From Batillaria attramentaria (lineage: Eukaryota > Mollusca > Gastropoda > Batillariidae): 64,000 bases of DNA. Location: NCBI GenBank assembly GCA_018292915.2, contig JACVVK020000001.1, positions 4,427,501-4,491,500 on the forward strand, read 5' to 3'. The translations under genes and the position numbers were made by a program. Positions 9,991 to 20,596 of the stretch are shown here, in pieces. The notes under the pieces were generated by a model. It was not told the origin of the DNA. It saw only the letters and a list, made by a program, of their open reading frames with translations, and searched no databases. How positions within the stretch are numbered: the stretch's first letter is position 1; each line of letters opens with the position of its first letter.

Positions 9991-10730
9991 TTTGTCAAAG
10001 TTAAGTGGTTTCTGTCCCTTTTGTGTCGCTTTTATTTGCTTAACTTGTAACCACTTCGCAGTCATTACCGTTTCCGTTCTCATTATCTATGTATAGTAGG
10101 AGCGATTTTGAGATCTAAAGTGTGTTCACCAGCACTTTCATCAGGTACGGTTTACGCCAAAAGTATAAAAGCGACAACCTCCAAAATTCACTCAGTTGAG
10201 AGTCCGTATTCATGCTATCTATGTCCCCAAAATGGAGTGGTTTAGATAAATATTACGCCTTTAAACGCCAGAAAGCCACTTTTTTTGAAAAGGGCGATAA
10301 CTCGCAAATCATGTGTGCAATCGTACCTGGATCGGGCCTTCTATTCAACAATCTTGATTCATTTAGAAACCCCAAATTTGAAATCGATCGGTTCAGTATT
10401 TTCGGAGAAATAGGCATCTGAACTGGGTTCACATGCAATGTCAACTCAGGCTCGGTTTACATGAAAACTATAAGAGCGACCATTTTCTAGTAGTGAATCA
10501 ATTCAGAGTCCGTATTCAAGCTATCTACTGCCAAAAAATTGAGTGATTTAAATAAATATTACGCCTGTACACGAAAGACAACCAACTTGTCTCAAAAGGG
10601 CGATAACTCCCAAATCACTTAAGCAATCATCACACGCTTGAATCGTCTAATGTAACATTTTGATAAATTTGGATACCCCAAATTTGAAGCCATTCGGTTA
10701 AGTATCTTCGAAGAAACGGGCCCGGACACA

Positions 10731-10733
<3 letters not shown>

Positions 10734-10801
<68 letters not shown>
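10734..10801. repeat. (AC)n microsatellite inside X1
   Basis: About 34 AC units. In X2 the equivalent is a short interrupted (GT)n at about 40757-40800. Confidence 0.97.
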
Positions 10802-10805
<4 letters not shown>

Positions 10806-11352
10806 TCCACACAGACGGCACTCAGTGAGGAGGAGAAGCGCGTTCGGAACAGCATACATGCCAGCATCGATGACGCAGGTTTTCTTACGTCATTGTCAGA
10901 GTTACACTTGCATAATCGTCTCTGCGGGAGATCGGCAGTGACGTGCGTTTGTACCACAGATGCTTGCCTATGAACGTGGAAATTTTAGCCCGTCCTGTTA
11001 TGTTGTTTCCATTACTATGGAAACAACATAAAAAAGGAAGCGAAGGAAGGAAGAAAAAAATCCTTCTGTAACGGCTTAGGCGCCTTGCTCCACTTCTTGA
11101 TTAAAAAAACAAAAAAACACCCTAGAGCTTGTTTAGTTCGAGGTTAGACTCTAACCCAGGGCTAAAAACCCTAACGTCGACTATTACATACGAGCCCAGA
11201 TACACGGTTTCCGTGCAAGGCCTTCGGTGTTGGTCACAGAACAGAATGCAAGTGGGGCAGGTTACGGAATAAGAGGACAGGTTTTCTTAAAGTGAATTTC
11301 CCTTGGTTTCTTTGATGTTTAGGGCTGTTAACAGTGTATTTGATACCAAAAG

Positions 11353-11686
11353 GGGTGAGCGGTGGTCTAATAAGTAGCGCGTCAGATTTAGCCGCTGCGC
11401 TCCTGAACGGCCGTCACCAATGTCACGGCGATGAAACGTGGGTTCGAGCCCAGGTCGTGCTTGTGATATGTGATACCGGTTTTTCCTGGCTGCCGGGCTG
11501 CTCATCGGGGGTTTCTCTCCGGGTTACCCGGCTTTCCTCCCCCAGCAAAAAAGAAAAAAAAGAAAAAAAGGAAGGATAGGTATTGGGTGGCGCTGCACCG
11601 CGGCGACGCGCTTCCCCCGGGGAAGCAGCCCGAATTTCCCGAAAGGGACAATGAAGTAGTAAAAAAAAAAACAAAAAAAAAAAAAA
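11353..11686 (+). mobile_element. SINE-2 copy 1, tRNA-derived, poly(A) tail
   Basis: The head has GGTGGTCTAATAAGTAGCGC (A-box-like) and GTGGGTTCGAGCCCA (B box). The body has GTTTTTCCTGGCTGCCGGGC, TTTCTCCGGGTTACCCGGC, an A-rich break, and GGGTGGCGCTGCACCGCGGC. It ends in a long A-rich tail. A second copy lies at 58852-59157. The body differs from SINE-1, so it is a separate family. Confidence 0.85.
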
Positions 11687-11769
11687 CTGGAGGGTTTTGT
11701 TAAAAAGAAACATGTTTGACGTGTTGCAGGCTTGACCTGATGGGTGACCTATTTTGAAGCATATCCTTG

Positions 11770-12042
11770 TGCACGTGCGGGGCCACGCCATAGCACCGCA
11801 TATTTTCCAGATTTTTCACCATAGCACGGAAAAGCGGTTTGGGTTCGGTTTCAGCTGTCGGATAGGAAGACTGAAAGGAGTCGTTTATCAACCAGAAAGC
11901 GACTTGTACTAACACGTTATATTACTACAATATGAAGATGTGTATATTTATGCTCATGTTTTAAAAGGAAGGAAAATGAGAGCAATCATCGTCGAAACTT
12001 TTGAAACGGCATAGCCACGGGAACACGTCGTCCTTTTTTGAT
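11770..12042 (+). mobile_element. TIR element family W, copy 2
   Basis: It shares CACGCCATAGCACCGC, GCGACTTGTACTAA and GAAGATGTGTATAT with copy 1 and GAGCAATCATCGTCGAAAC with copy 3, and ends GTCGTCC. It has no insertion at the point where copy 1 carries M, so it shows the empty site. Confidence 0.6.
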
Positions 12043-12141
12043 TACTCCCCGCGACCGCTGCTGTCAATGAACTGTTACTATGAGTATGGCGACAGAGGAA
12101 TTCACTAGCATGGGAATCAACGTTCTTGTAAGAGCTTACGA

Positions 12142-12595
12142 CCACCCCCCCCCCCCCAAACACATACACACACACAAACAAAAAACAAACAAACAAACAA
12201 ACAAAAAACCCCAAACAAACAAAAAGCAACCAACCAAACAAACAAACCAAAAAAAACAAAAACCCAACCAACCAACCAACCAACCAACCAAACAAACAAA
12301 CAAACAAACAAACAAAACAAAACAAAACAAAACAAAACAAAACAAAACAAAACAAAACAAAACAAAACGAAACGAAACCAACAACAACATAAAAAAACCA
12401 ACCAACCAAACAAACAAGCAACAACAACAAAATAAACAACAACCACAACAACCATACCCCCAACAAACAAACAAACAAACAAACCTCAAAAACAAAACAC
12501 AACAAACAAACAAAAATCCCAAACAAACAAACAACAAACAAACAAAACAAAACAACAACAACCACCACCACCACCAAACAAAAAATCACCCCCCC

Positions 12596-12674
<79 letters not shown>
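12142..12674. repeat. A/C-rich block, (CAAA)n/(CCAA)n/(AC)n
   Basis: Purely A and C over most of its length: C run, (AAAC)n, (AACC)n, (AAAAC)n at about 12313-12372, then (AC)n from 12599 to 12674. The 206-codon frame rich in K, N, Q, T and H and its opposite frame rich in C, F, L and V come from composition and are not genes. Confidence 0.95.
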
Positions 12675-12676
<2 letters not shown>

Positions 12677-13155
12677 CAGACATTCCCATATGTGTTGTGA
12701 CGCCGAAAATCGCTACGGTACCAATTGTCATGGCCTTACATTTATGATTGTCAGTCTTCCTCTCGCACCTGCACCGCGGTAAGCCTGTCTGGGGAATGAC
12801 GCACTCGCAGTTCAACACTGATCACTACGACTGCGCAGTTACTCAGCTGAGTAAACAACGCGCACAAAGACGACGACAGACTGTGTGGTTTTAGACATAT
12901 CATCTCTGAAGATTAATATCATGATAAGGCGGGTGGTGGTGGAGGGAGGGGGGAGGGGGCGGCGTGTAAGTTGTTGTAGAAGCGTACCGCGTACTGAGCA
13001 GACGTTATTTGGTTGCGGACTGAGGACCAGCTAGACGGCGCTGGCTATTTTTAGAAGCCTTGTCGAGTCCCAATCTGTTCAGGAATGGACCGCAGGCACG
13101 GAGAAAGTCGCACTAAATTTTCTGTAATATTGAAAGTCACGAAAACGGTCGCAAT

Positions 13156-13643
13156 ACCGGCCCCAGTAGTGTAGTGGTTAGCACTTCGGACCGTGGACCA
13201 GGAGACCCGGGTTCGAGTCCCAGCCGAGGCAAGCGGGATTTTTCCTACCTAGGTCGGCTCCTACCTAGAGCGGGTGTGGTATGGGCCCAATGGAGAGGCT
13301 GTTGCCACACAGCCGAGATTCACCCACTTCACGGGTGCGACTTTGGGGGGTGCTTCCCTTGGTATGACACGTCTTATGATGTGGATGATTACACGACCGG
13401 CACCGCAGGTGCCGTAGTTCCCGGGCTTGGTTAATGCCGGGATATTTATTTATGTCAGGAAGCGTGGAATGCAGCCCTGTCCCGCAGTCCTAAACCACAC
13501 GGACCTCCATAGCATCATCTTACCATCATCCTCATCTCAGTTTCCGATCCCTCCGAGGATTCCACCCATTTCCTGGGAGGAACACCACTGGAACTGGCTA
13601 AGAGTTGGTGCAGCAAAAAAACAAACCAAAAAAAAAACCCCAA
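13156..13643 (+). mobile_element. SINE-3, long tRNA-derived SINE with 14 bp TSD
   Basis: The head reads AGTAGTGTAGTGGTTAGCAC (A box) and CCCGGGTTCGAGTCCCAGCC (B box), close to a real tRNA. It is followed by about 400 bp of body and an A-rich end near 13616-13650. The flanks AAAACGGTCGCAAT (13142-13155) and AAAACGGTCACAAT (13644-13657) differ at one base. At about 488 bp it is long for a SINE. The body includes GCACCGCAGGTGCCG, a short hairpin. An 86-codon frame inside it is incidental. Confidence 0.82.
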
Positions 13644-13979
13644 AAAACGGTCACAATGGCCTAATGAAACATCTGTCTGTCTGGCGAACAGCCTTCAAGC
13701 TTCAGTTTTCCGTCTCAGCGGCGTAGCGAACATAGAGACTTTAAACTGCCTCTGAAGGAGGTCGTGCCAGTCACGTCACATCCCCATGCTTGCCGAGCGC
13801 TGTGTATAGACGGCCTCGTGCAAATTACGGACTGATCGACCCGCCCGTAGATTAAGGGGAAAAGATTAGACAAAAAAATAGTGTTGGACTTGGCCGCGTC
13901 TTCGATGTTCTGCTAATAGAATCGGACGTCTCGGGGCTTTTCAGAGCTTAGGGGTGGGGATTTGGGGGCAAATAGGAGG

Positions 13980-14185
13980 CCGACGATGGGAGAAAGAGGG
14001 AGATGGTGGTCAGGTTGAAATTTAGTGTTACCTCGCACAAGGGAGGTGGGTAGTGGAGGGGGAACCGGGAGGGGGGGGGGAGAAAGAGGGAGACGTTGGT
14101 AAAGATGAAATTTCGCCGCGAAGGAGGGGTGGGGGTTGGGGGTGGGGGTGGGTGGTTGATGTGTGTGTGTGTGTGGGGGGGGGGG

Positions 14186-14256
<71 letters not shown>

Positions 14257-14340
14257 TGACGATGGAAGAAAACGGAGGGTGGTGAGGTTGAAATGTAGTG
14301 TTACTTCACTGCGGTAGTCAATGGTGGTGGTGATGATGGT
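13980..14340 (+). repeat. Three diverged units with G-rich and (GT)n inserts
   Basis: Variants of GAAAGAGGGAGA-GGTGGT-AGGTTGAAATTTAGTGTTACCTC recur near 13990, 14082 and 14264. Between them lie G runs (14075-14085, 14130-14155) and (GT)n at 14161-14252. The strand is G-rich throughout. Confidence 0.55.

Positions 14341-14341
<1 letters not shown>

Positions 14342-14377
<36 letters not shown>
14342..14377. repeat. (GT)n microsatellite
   Basis: About 18 GT units. Confidence 0.95.
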
Positions 14378-14378
<1 letters not shown>

Positions 14379-15117
14379 CTTATCAGGAAGACAATGCTTT
14401 GAGGAAGATAACGTTTGGGCATGAGGCTGGTGGTGATGAGAAAGGAGGAGTAGGGGGAGTGTGTTTTACGGAGGCGCGCGGGGGGAGTGGGGGTGGGGGG
14501 GGGGGGTCGATCAGGAACAGGAAATCAACGCGAAATCTGTCACATTCCCACAAGGTTCAGTCTCCAGGCTCCAGTCGGAACACAGCCATTTTTGTTGGCC
14601 GCCTTACGATCGAATGGTTCAATTTTCATGATAATGAAACCGTGAATTTTAAGAAATCGCGCATGGGTTTTGCTTTTCCTTAAATTCATTAAAATTGATC
14701 GGAACATTCAATCATGAAGAGGGAAGACAAGAAACCCCGTTTGAAATTTAGATAAAGGAAAAGGAACTGCAGTGTTTAATCTTGAAATCGAATTAAATTA
14801 GATTTTGTCGATACCTGCGGATGCGGCACGTGAGCACCGTTTTAACTCGTGAGGCACCTCCATGTTAGAGTGAACTAAGCTGCATTGACCCAAGGCGCTT
14901 TTATGCGTACGCTTACAGTGCCCCGGGTGGTCATTGCAGCTCTCAGCTGGAAGAGCCCCGGAGGCGATTAGTGCTGGGGCGCTCATCTGGCACGCTACAC
15001 GTACTTGGGTGCTGGCGGTAATTTCTGGACCTGACCGGGAACTGACCCCTCCAAAATCCGCATCATGTGGACAGAAGGCAAACTGCGCTAAGAAAAAGAA
15101 AAACGTGAGTGAGTAAC

Positions 15118-15612
15118 CCCCCAAAATACAAACAAACAAACAAACAAAACAAAACAACACCCCCCCCCCAAACAAACAAAGAAACACAAAACAACAACAA
15201 CAAACAAACAAAACACACTCTTAGAAAACCCCGAAAACACAAAAAGCAGCCAAGAACAACAAAAAGTACAACCAAAAAACAAGCAAACAAACAAACAAAA
15301 CAAAACAAGAAAACAGCAAACCAAAAACCAAAGCAAAACAAAACAAAAAACCCAAACAAACAAACAAACAACAACAACAACAACAACAACAAAAACAAAA
15401 ACCTCCACCAAAACCCAAAAAGCAAGCAAACAAAACAAAACAGAAAGAAACAACAAAAGAAAAGAAAACAAATCAAAAAACAAAAAAAACACCCCCCCCA
15501 AAAAAAAACAAAAACAAAAAAAAAAAAAACAACTACATCACCACCACCACCACCAAATAACAAACAAATAAACAAACAAACGAACAAACAAACAAACAAG
15601 CAAACACACAAA
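15118..15612. repeat. A/C-rich block, (CAAA)n and (CAA)n
   Basis: Similar in composition to 12142-12600: AAAC and CAA repeats, C runs, and (CCA)n at 15538-15555. The 174-codon frame and the hydrophobic frames on the other strand are compositional artefacts. A W copy lies immediately after it. Confidence 0.93.
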
Positions 15613-15635
15613 TCCTCTCTACAAGGGGTGTAGTC

Positions 15636-15950
15636 AAACTGGACGCGAGTGTTTCCGGTGCTGCTCCGCTCCACTCCAACACAGATTATTTTCAACACAG
15701 CACTGAGTGCTTCCATTTCAAATTTGAGTAGAACCGAGTGTCGATCTCCGACTACATTCGGTTTGTCTTCGTGAAACTAAGAAAGCGGCCGTTCATCAGC
15801 CACACAACGGCTTTGGCTAACGCGCTACTACAATGCAAAGATGTATGCATGATCGTATTTTAAACATGGAATGGCTCCGTGTGAGAGCAATATTCTCGTC
15901 GAAACCTTTGAGGCGGAGTAACACCCGAAACACTCACGACCATTTTGTAT
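15636..15950 (+). mobile_element. TIR element family W, copy 3, best ends
   Basis: The left end is GAGTGTTTCCGGTGCTGCTC. The right end is GGCGGAGTAACACCCGAAAC, whose complement matches the left at most positions. The interior carries GGCCGTTCATCAGCC and CTACTACAATGCAAAGATG, collinear with copies 1 and 2. About 315 bp, no coding capacity. Confidence 0.62.
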
Positions 15951-16333
15951 ACACCCCGTGGGCCGGCTGGTACGATTGTGTCCTTTCCTTTCGCCAAAAC
16001 ATTTATGGGCACCTCGGCACTTGTGAATCCAAATTATGCTGAATTAAGGCTGTTTCCAAAAATACTTCACCGTGCGTTATCTGACTGTTGCGATGGAGGG
16101 TTTCACTGTGGCTGCTTTGAGTCGATATCCGTGAACTTGCTCAGAGAAATTGGCACTTGACTGACAGGTAAGGGACGGTAATCTGGGTTTTGTTTTTTGT
16201 GAAGGACATCGATCGGGGGTGCTAAATAGCGAAATTTTCCCTGCCGGTGAAGTTTGAAATGAAGGCTTAGGGCTTTACGGCTACGACAGATCACGTTAGG
16301 GAAGTGTGAGGCATGTGAACACGCGCGCGCGCA

Positions 16334-16337
<4 letters not shown>

Positions 16338-16417
<80 letters not shown>
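16338..16417. repeat. (AC)n microsatellite
   Basis: About 40 AC units, preceded by CG-rich alternation. Confidence 0.97.
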
Positions 16418-16421
<4 letters not shown>

Positions 16422-16540
16422 CTCTGTCTCTCTCTCTGTTTTCATTTTAAGTTGTTTTATGTCATAATTTAGCAGCGACAATTTTTAAACTGGCACTAGT
16501 GCCTACAGGTTATACCGTTCAAAAATGAAATTTCATCGCA

Positions 16541-16566
16541 GCTCTCTCTCTCTCTCTCTCTCTCTC
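16541..16566. repeat. (CT)n microsatellite
   Basis: About 12 CT units. Confidence 0.95.
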
Positions 16567-16820
16567 GTCTTACATCATTTCAGTATTACATGATTTGTGT
16601 GTACAGAGGTCGCACCTGTGTGTGAATGCGTTTGGACCTGATGGACGATTTAAAAAAAAAAAATCTGTTTTTGTCAATTTCTTACAAGACTGGACAATAT
16701 ACTTATAATAATTATAATATCACAACACAAGCGGAAAATTGACGATTTTTACTATGGTTTTATTTCTTGTAGTTTAGTGCATAATTTTCTGTGTTGAATT
16801 TGTTTCTTTTATATTTTGCT

Positions 16821-16889
<69 letters not shown>
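16567..16889 (+). mobile_element. LINE-like 3' end, family U copy 1, ending in (AC)n
   Basis: It shares GGTCGCAC-TGTGTGTGAATG, CCTGATGGACG, TTTCTTGTAGTTTAGTGCAT and TTTTATAT-TTGCTCC with 30735-31005. The (AC)n at 16822-16889 takes the place of the (ATC)n tail in the other copy. It looks like a retroposon 3' untranslated end; no coding part is visible. Confidence 0.5.
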
Positions 16890-16890
<1 letters not shown>

Positions 16891-17405
16891 TTGTGGTCCA
16901 TCACCATCAGCACGCAGAGACATTAGCTTGATCCAGGACTGTCATGTGCCGCATTATCACCAAACCCCACACGCAATTCCGTATTTTGGAAGACCTACCC
17001 CCTTTCTTGTCACTCGCAGCTCTTCCATCGCCACCAGAAGACTTGCTTCGTGATCACAGAGGGATAATATCGGGAGCTCAGGTCTGGATTTAGATCGGGG
17101 CCGAAGCCAGCGGACGTTTCGACAGCGGCACCATTTTCGTTTCTCCCTCCTTCAGCCGCGGTCAGTTGTCCTACTGCGGCCTGACTCGCGTGTGTAGGGC
17201 CTGGATGGATTGTCTCCCTTGGCTCCTCTCCTGCGTTGGAATTGCGTTGGGCCCTCAAAAATTGTGTTTACCTCGGCAAGCTAGTTTTCTGCTGTGGATG
17301 GCTGGATGTTCGAACTGGTGTGTTGGTTTGGAGAAAACTGGTTCCTTTGAATTACGATGTGAACATTGTTGGCCGTTTTGTTTTAAATCAAGCGTTTTAG
17401 ATAAA
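16890..17405. other. No recognisable feature
   Basis: Unique sequence with two short overlapping frames of about 80-130 codons that run into microsatellite. I recognise no family in either frame. Confidence 0.4.

Positions 17406-17483
<78 letters not shown>
17406..17483. repeat. (CT)n(CA)n microsatellite
   Basis: (CT)12 followed by about 26 CA units. Confidence 0.97.
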
Positions 17484-17485
<2 letters not shown>

Positions 17486-18285
17486 TGTTACTCACGGCTG
17501 GTTTCTCGGCAGTGAAGAAGGACGCAGTAAAGAAGGACGCCTTTCAGACTGTTTTGTCCCATAGGTAGCTGGCCGCCTGGAAAATTTGCACATACAGCAC
17601 AACTGACACGTCACAACTGACTCAAACTTTGTTGTTGTTGCCGCACTGTCTTCTTTGTCTCAGTTTCTTTCCAAATATAGTTTAGAGGGTTGTTGTCGTT
17701 GTTGTTGATGGTGATGTTTTTCTCGGGATTGATGTCTTTTACGTCAGGAGGCACGTATAGTATTCTTTCCTTGCAGTGTCAGTTTGTTCTGCACAAGTAT
17801 AGTCACGGCACAAGACTGTTCTATGGTACCAGTACCAGAATAGAAACCACGCGTGGTACGCAAATAGGTTTCTTTAATGTCTATAATGTGTTTTTCTTTT
17901 ACGGGAGACAGGGGGGGGGGGGGAGACGCCAGAGAAGAAAAACTACCGTCTTGAAAACAAGTGAAAAAGAAAAGAAAGGACAACGCGTTAACGTCATTGC
18001 TGCTGTCAGAAGCACAAGTGTAGATATGTCACCGATCAGTGATACAGTTAAAATACAACCCTAGACACCATTGAGGCCTGTCCTGTTTTAAGCCCAAGGA
18101 TGCTGCTTATGTCTTTGAAATATGACAGCAGTTTTGTAGTCCCAGTACGAAACCGCAGAGTCACGAAGGAGTGGTCCCCCCTACCCCCCCCCCCCCCAAG
18201 GCTCCCCCCAGTGTTATTAATTACGCACCTAGTACCGAAAGTGTGCTATGGAAGTGGGTTTTTCTCAGTGCTCAAGAGGATGTTC

Positions 18286-18289
<4 letters not shown>

Positions 18290-18361
<72 letters not shown>
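18290..18361. repeat. (CA)n microsatellite
   Basis: About 35 CA units. Confidence 0.97.
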
Positions 18362-18363
<2 letters not shown>

Positions 18364-18595
18364 GAATGCACGCACAAGGCTTTTAAGATTTTTTAACTTT
18401 GCGGCAAAAGAGATATCGTCAGCTATGCAGCGTAGTCGGGAAACGGAAAATCGATCCTGCATTTCTCATTCCTTGATGCTATGACCTAACCCCCCCCCCC
18501 CCACCCCGTTGCCAGTTTTCTTTAACTTTTAAATTGTAAGGAGCACCTTGTGAGGCAGAAAATCTGTTATGCCTTAAAGTATATATCTGAAATCA

Positions 18596-18596
<1 letters not shown>

Positions 18597-18651
<55 letters not shown>

Positions 18652-18848
18652 GCCATCATCATCATCATAATCATCATCATCATCATCTCAGTCTGTCTGT
18701 CTGCCTGTCTGTCTCTTTGCCTCTGTCTGTGTCCCTTTCTCTCTCCCGTAATAATCGCGATAAATCATCATCATCATCATCATCTCCTCACCATTTGTCT
18801 GTCGGTTTTTCTCTGTCTGTCTCCCCCCCCCCCCCCCACCACCACGAC

Positions 18849-18880
<32 letters not shown>

Positions 18881-18896
18881 CTCTCTCTCTCTCTCT
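18597..18896. repeat. Compound (TGTC)n, (ATC)n, C run, (AC)n, (CT)n tract
   Basis: (TGTC)14 to about 18652, (ATC)n to 18689, a decayed TGTC/CTCT region, (ATC)n near 18765-18784, a C run near 18823-18837, then (AC)n and (CT)n. Seven or more simple-repeat types in 300 bp. The 207-codon frame through it is an artefact. Confidence 0.93.
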
Positions 18897-19230
18897 GATC
18901 TTTACCTCGCTGCGACAGGCAGTCGCCGGTGAAATCTCAGCATTTAATGAATCATTGATTGAGGCTCCAAGCTCAATTCCTATAATGTTACACTGGCGAC
19001 AGCGACCACGGGAGGGCCAGCCAGTCAGCCAGGGTGCATCGAACACTGTAGAAGTAGAACACGGCGCGCATGTCTCGGGACTTCCAACTTTGGCCTTTGG
19101 CCAGAGCATATTAACCGAGTTCAAAGCGTTCGGATTGATATCGGTTTCGTTGCTGTGCTGTTGTCATGTCTGATCGGGTGGGTTCATAGCGATTGTCAGA
19201 TTGCCGTAGGCACAAGAACATTCCCAAAGG

Positions 19231-19416
19231 TGAGCGTCTGGGAGTTTCACGTCCTTTTTCTACAACGTATGCGTGATACCAACAGATGGAGCGACAAGAA
19301 AAAAAAAAAGAAAAAAGAAAAAAAAGGCCAGCACAAATATTTGTCCCCAGTCGGGATCCGAACTCGCGACCCGAGAATTGGAAGTCTCACGCTCTCCCAC
19401 TTGGGTATTGCGGCTC
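19231..19416 (-). mobile_element. SINE-1 copy 5, diverged, A-rich internal expansion
   Basis: The head and tail are recognisable (GCCGCAATACCCAAGTGGG; GTGAAACTCCCAGACGCTC on minus). The GTTGCCCCGTC block is replaced by a run of A with a few G (19299-19325 on plus). It is more diverged than the copies with TSDs, so it is probably old. Confidence 0.75.
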
Positions 19417-19519
19417 AACAGCAACACCAATAAGAACAAGAACAACCAAAGACCACCGCCGACAATAACGTACACACAACAAAAAACAACAAACAAAACA
19501 ACCAACACCTACCTCTCCA

Positions 19520-19600
19520 CCCCCCCCCCCCCCCCCCTGCCCTCGGCCGAAAAAACAAACAAACAGAAAAAGATTAGGAAAGCGCCCCCCCCCCCTCCCT
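19520..19600. repeat. C-rich runs
   Basis: Two C runs separated by a short A-rich part. Low complexity only. Confidence 0.85.
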
Positions 19601-20547
19601 CCCCGAAACAAGAAGAAGAACAACAAGAAACACACAAAAAACTCAGCACCCAAACCAAAGTGATTTGGAATTATGGAAACTCAAGAGAGCAGTTTAACGT
19701 ATTACTTCGCAGTTTACCAGAGGTTAGCTTCTGAAAGTCTACTGCGTCACTAGATTTTGACGACTAGCAGCGGAGAGCTGAAATGTGTGTGTGTTTTTTG
19801 TTTTGTTTTTTGGTCACGTCTGCCTGCAGGTCTGTTTTGCTCTCTCTCTCTCTCTCTCTCGCTCTCTGCAATACCTGAATGCTTAAGTGGACAACAGTAA
19901 ATAACTCACGCAACAAATCCGCCATCAATATCATTGGATTGTACTGGGGAAATTGCACTTTGCTACTGTGAAGCGCCTCGCATTGGGCATCTAGTTATTG
20001 TTCTAGACGAACTCACGCATGAATAAGTGATTAGTGTTCTCTCTCGCTCTACCATTGATGAACTGATTTCATGGTAACACACGCGAAAGCACTTCCGCCA
20101 ATGAGTGTATGCATTAATGTATGTGCTTTTGCTGTAGTACCAGCAGCCCATGGGCAAAATAAAAAAAAAATAAAAAAATGAGGTCCTGTTTTGGGAATGA
20201 TGATATTTTGAGTGATAGCTAAGCAGTCTGTTGAACTAATGATCCTGAAGCGTTGCGTGTTCTTAGTTGTGTGAAATGCATGTTCTCTGTAGCATTGGTG
20301 AGTACAGGAACGGGCAGGCAGTTCCGAGATCGGAGTTGTGTTCATTGTGGAGACTGGTATAAGCGCCACTGCTGAATGCTTCGCTTCATTTGCATTTTTG
20401 CGTGTCCACAACGCTACTAGATTTTGACAACTGACAGACAAAAGCTAGACTGACTGTCTGTGTTTTTTTCTGTCTGTCTGCCCCCCCCCCCTCCCCACCC
20501 CCCCCCCCGTCCCGCCCCCCTCCTCCCCACCTTTCCCTCAACCCCAA

Positions 20548-20582
20548 TGGAAAAGGACATTAAAGCCTCGAACACCCACCCC
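20548..20582 (+). mobile_element. SINE-1 3' tail fragment
   Basis: GGAAAAGGACATTAAAGCC followed by CACCCACCC matches the end of SINE-1; the rest of that copy is missing. The next, degenerate SINE starts about 15 bp downstream. Confidence 0.5.
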
Positions 20583-20596
20583 ACTGCTCTCTCCCG

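Larger units (their letters stand above)
9846..10039. repeat. Perfect 194 bp palindrome
   Basis: The two 97-base arms, 9846-9942 and 9943-10039, are exact reverse complements with no spacer; the centre is CAATTG. I compared both arms base by base. It would extrude as a cruciform or fold as a long RNA hairpin. Its perfection means it is young or kept uniform by gene conversion, or that it is an assembly fold-back artefact. Confidence 0.95.
9834..10091. mobile_element. 232 bp retroposon insertion with 13 bp TSD (Penelope-like candidate)
   Basis: A perfect direct repeat CTCATTATCTATG at 9834-9846 and 10079-10091 brackets 9847-10078. X2 has a single copy of this target with nothing inserted, so the boundaries are proven by an empty site. 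The insert is mostly a perfect palindrome followed by 39 bp of non-palindromic sequence. A long TSD points to target-primed reverse transcription. Together with the hammerhead-like cores, this suggests a Penelope-like element pseudo-LTR in head-to-head form. It could instead be another ribozyme-bearing retroposon. Confidence 0.72.
8911..11031 (+). mobile_element. Rolling-circle-like element X1 (Helentron/pearl type), non-autonomous
   Basis: The left end has AACAAGATGG and, about 27 bp in, ATGTTGTTTCCAT. The right end is a hairpin: arm TTATGTTGTTTCCAT at 10998-11012, loop TACT, complementary arm to 11031. The left motif is therefore repeated in inverted form at the right end. The interior has (AC)n tracts at 9007-9078 and 10734-10801 and two related units of about 290 bp (10147-10433 and 10452-10735), both carrying AAAGGGCGATAACTC. 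This layout of subterminal inverted repeat, tandem units, microsatellite and terminal hairpin is that of non-autonomous Helentrons and bivalve pearl elements. No transposase is present. X2 at 40532-42347 is an inverted relative. Confidence 0.72.
8779..11199 (-). mobile_element. TIR element family M, copy 4, split by X1
   Basis: The left part, 8779-8910 (AGGGCCCGTATGTAAAAGTC ... CCTAACCCAGACTAGGAT ... A-rich), and the right part, 11032-11199 (AGGAAGCGAAGG ... GGTTAGACTCTAACCC ... ATACGAGCCC), are contiguous in the copies at 1963-2235 and 2741-3039. X1 separates them. The M copy was therefore present before X1 arrived. About 300 bp of M sequence remain. Confidence 0.8.

Noticed and set aside
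9834..10091. Bidirectional terminator or origin at the palindrome
   Set aside because: The TSD and the empty site in X2 show that it is an insertion, and no function beyond the hammerhead-like cores is visible.
12080..12700. 206-codon frame rich in K, N, Q, T and H
   Set aside because: It is fully explained by A/C-only simple repeats ending in (AC)n; frames on the other strand are equally open.
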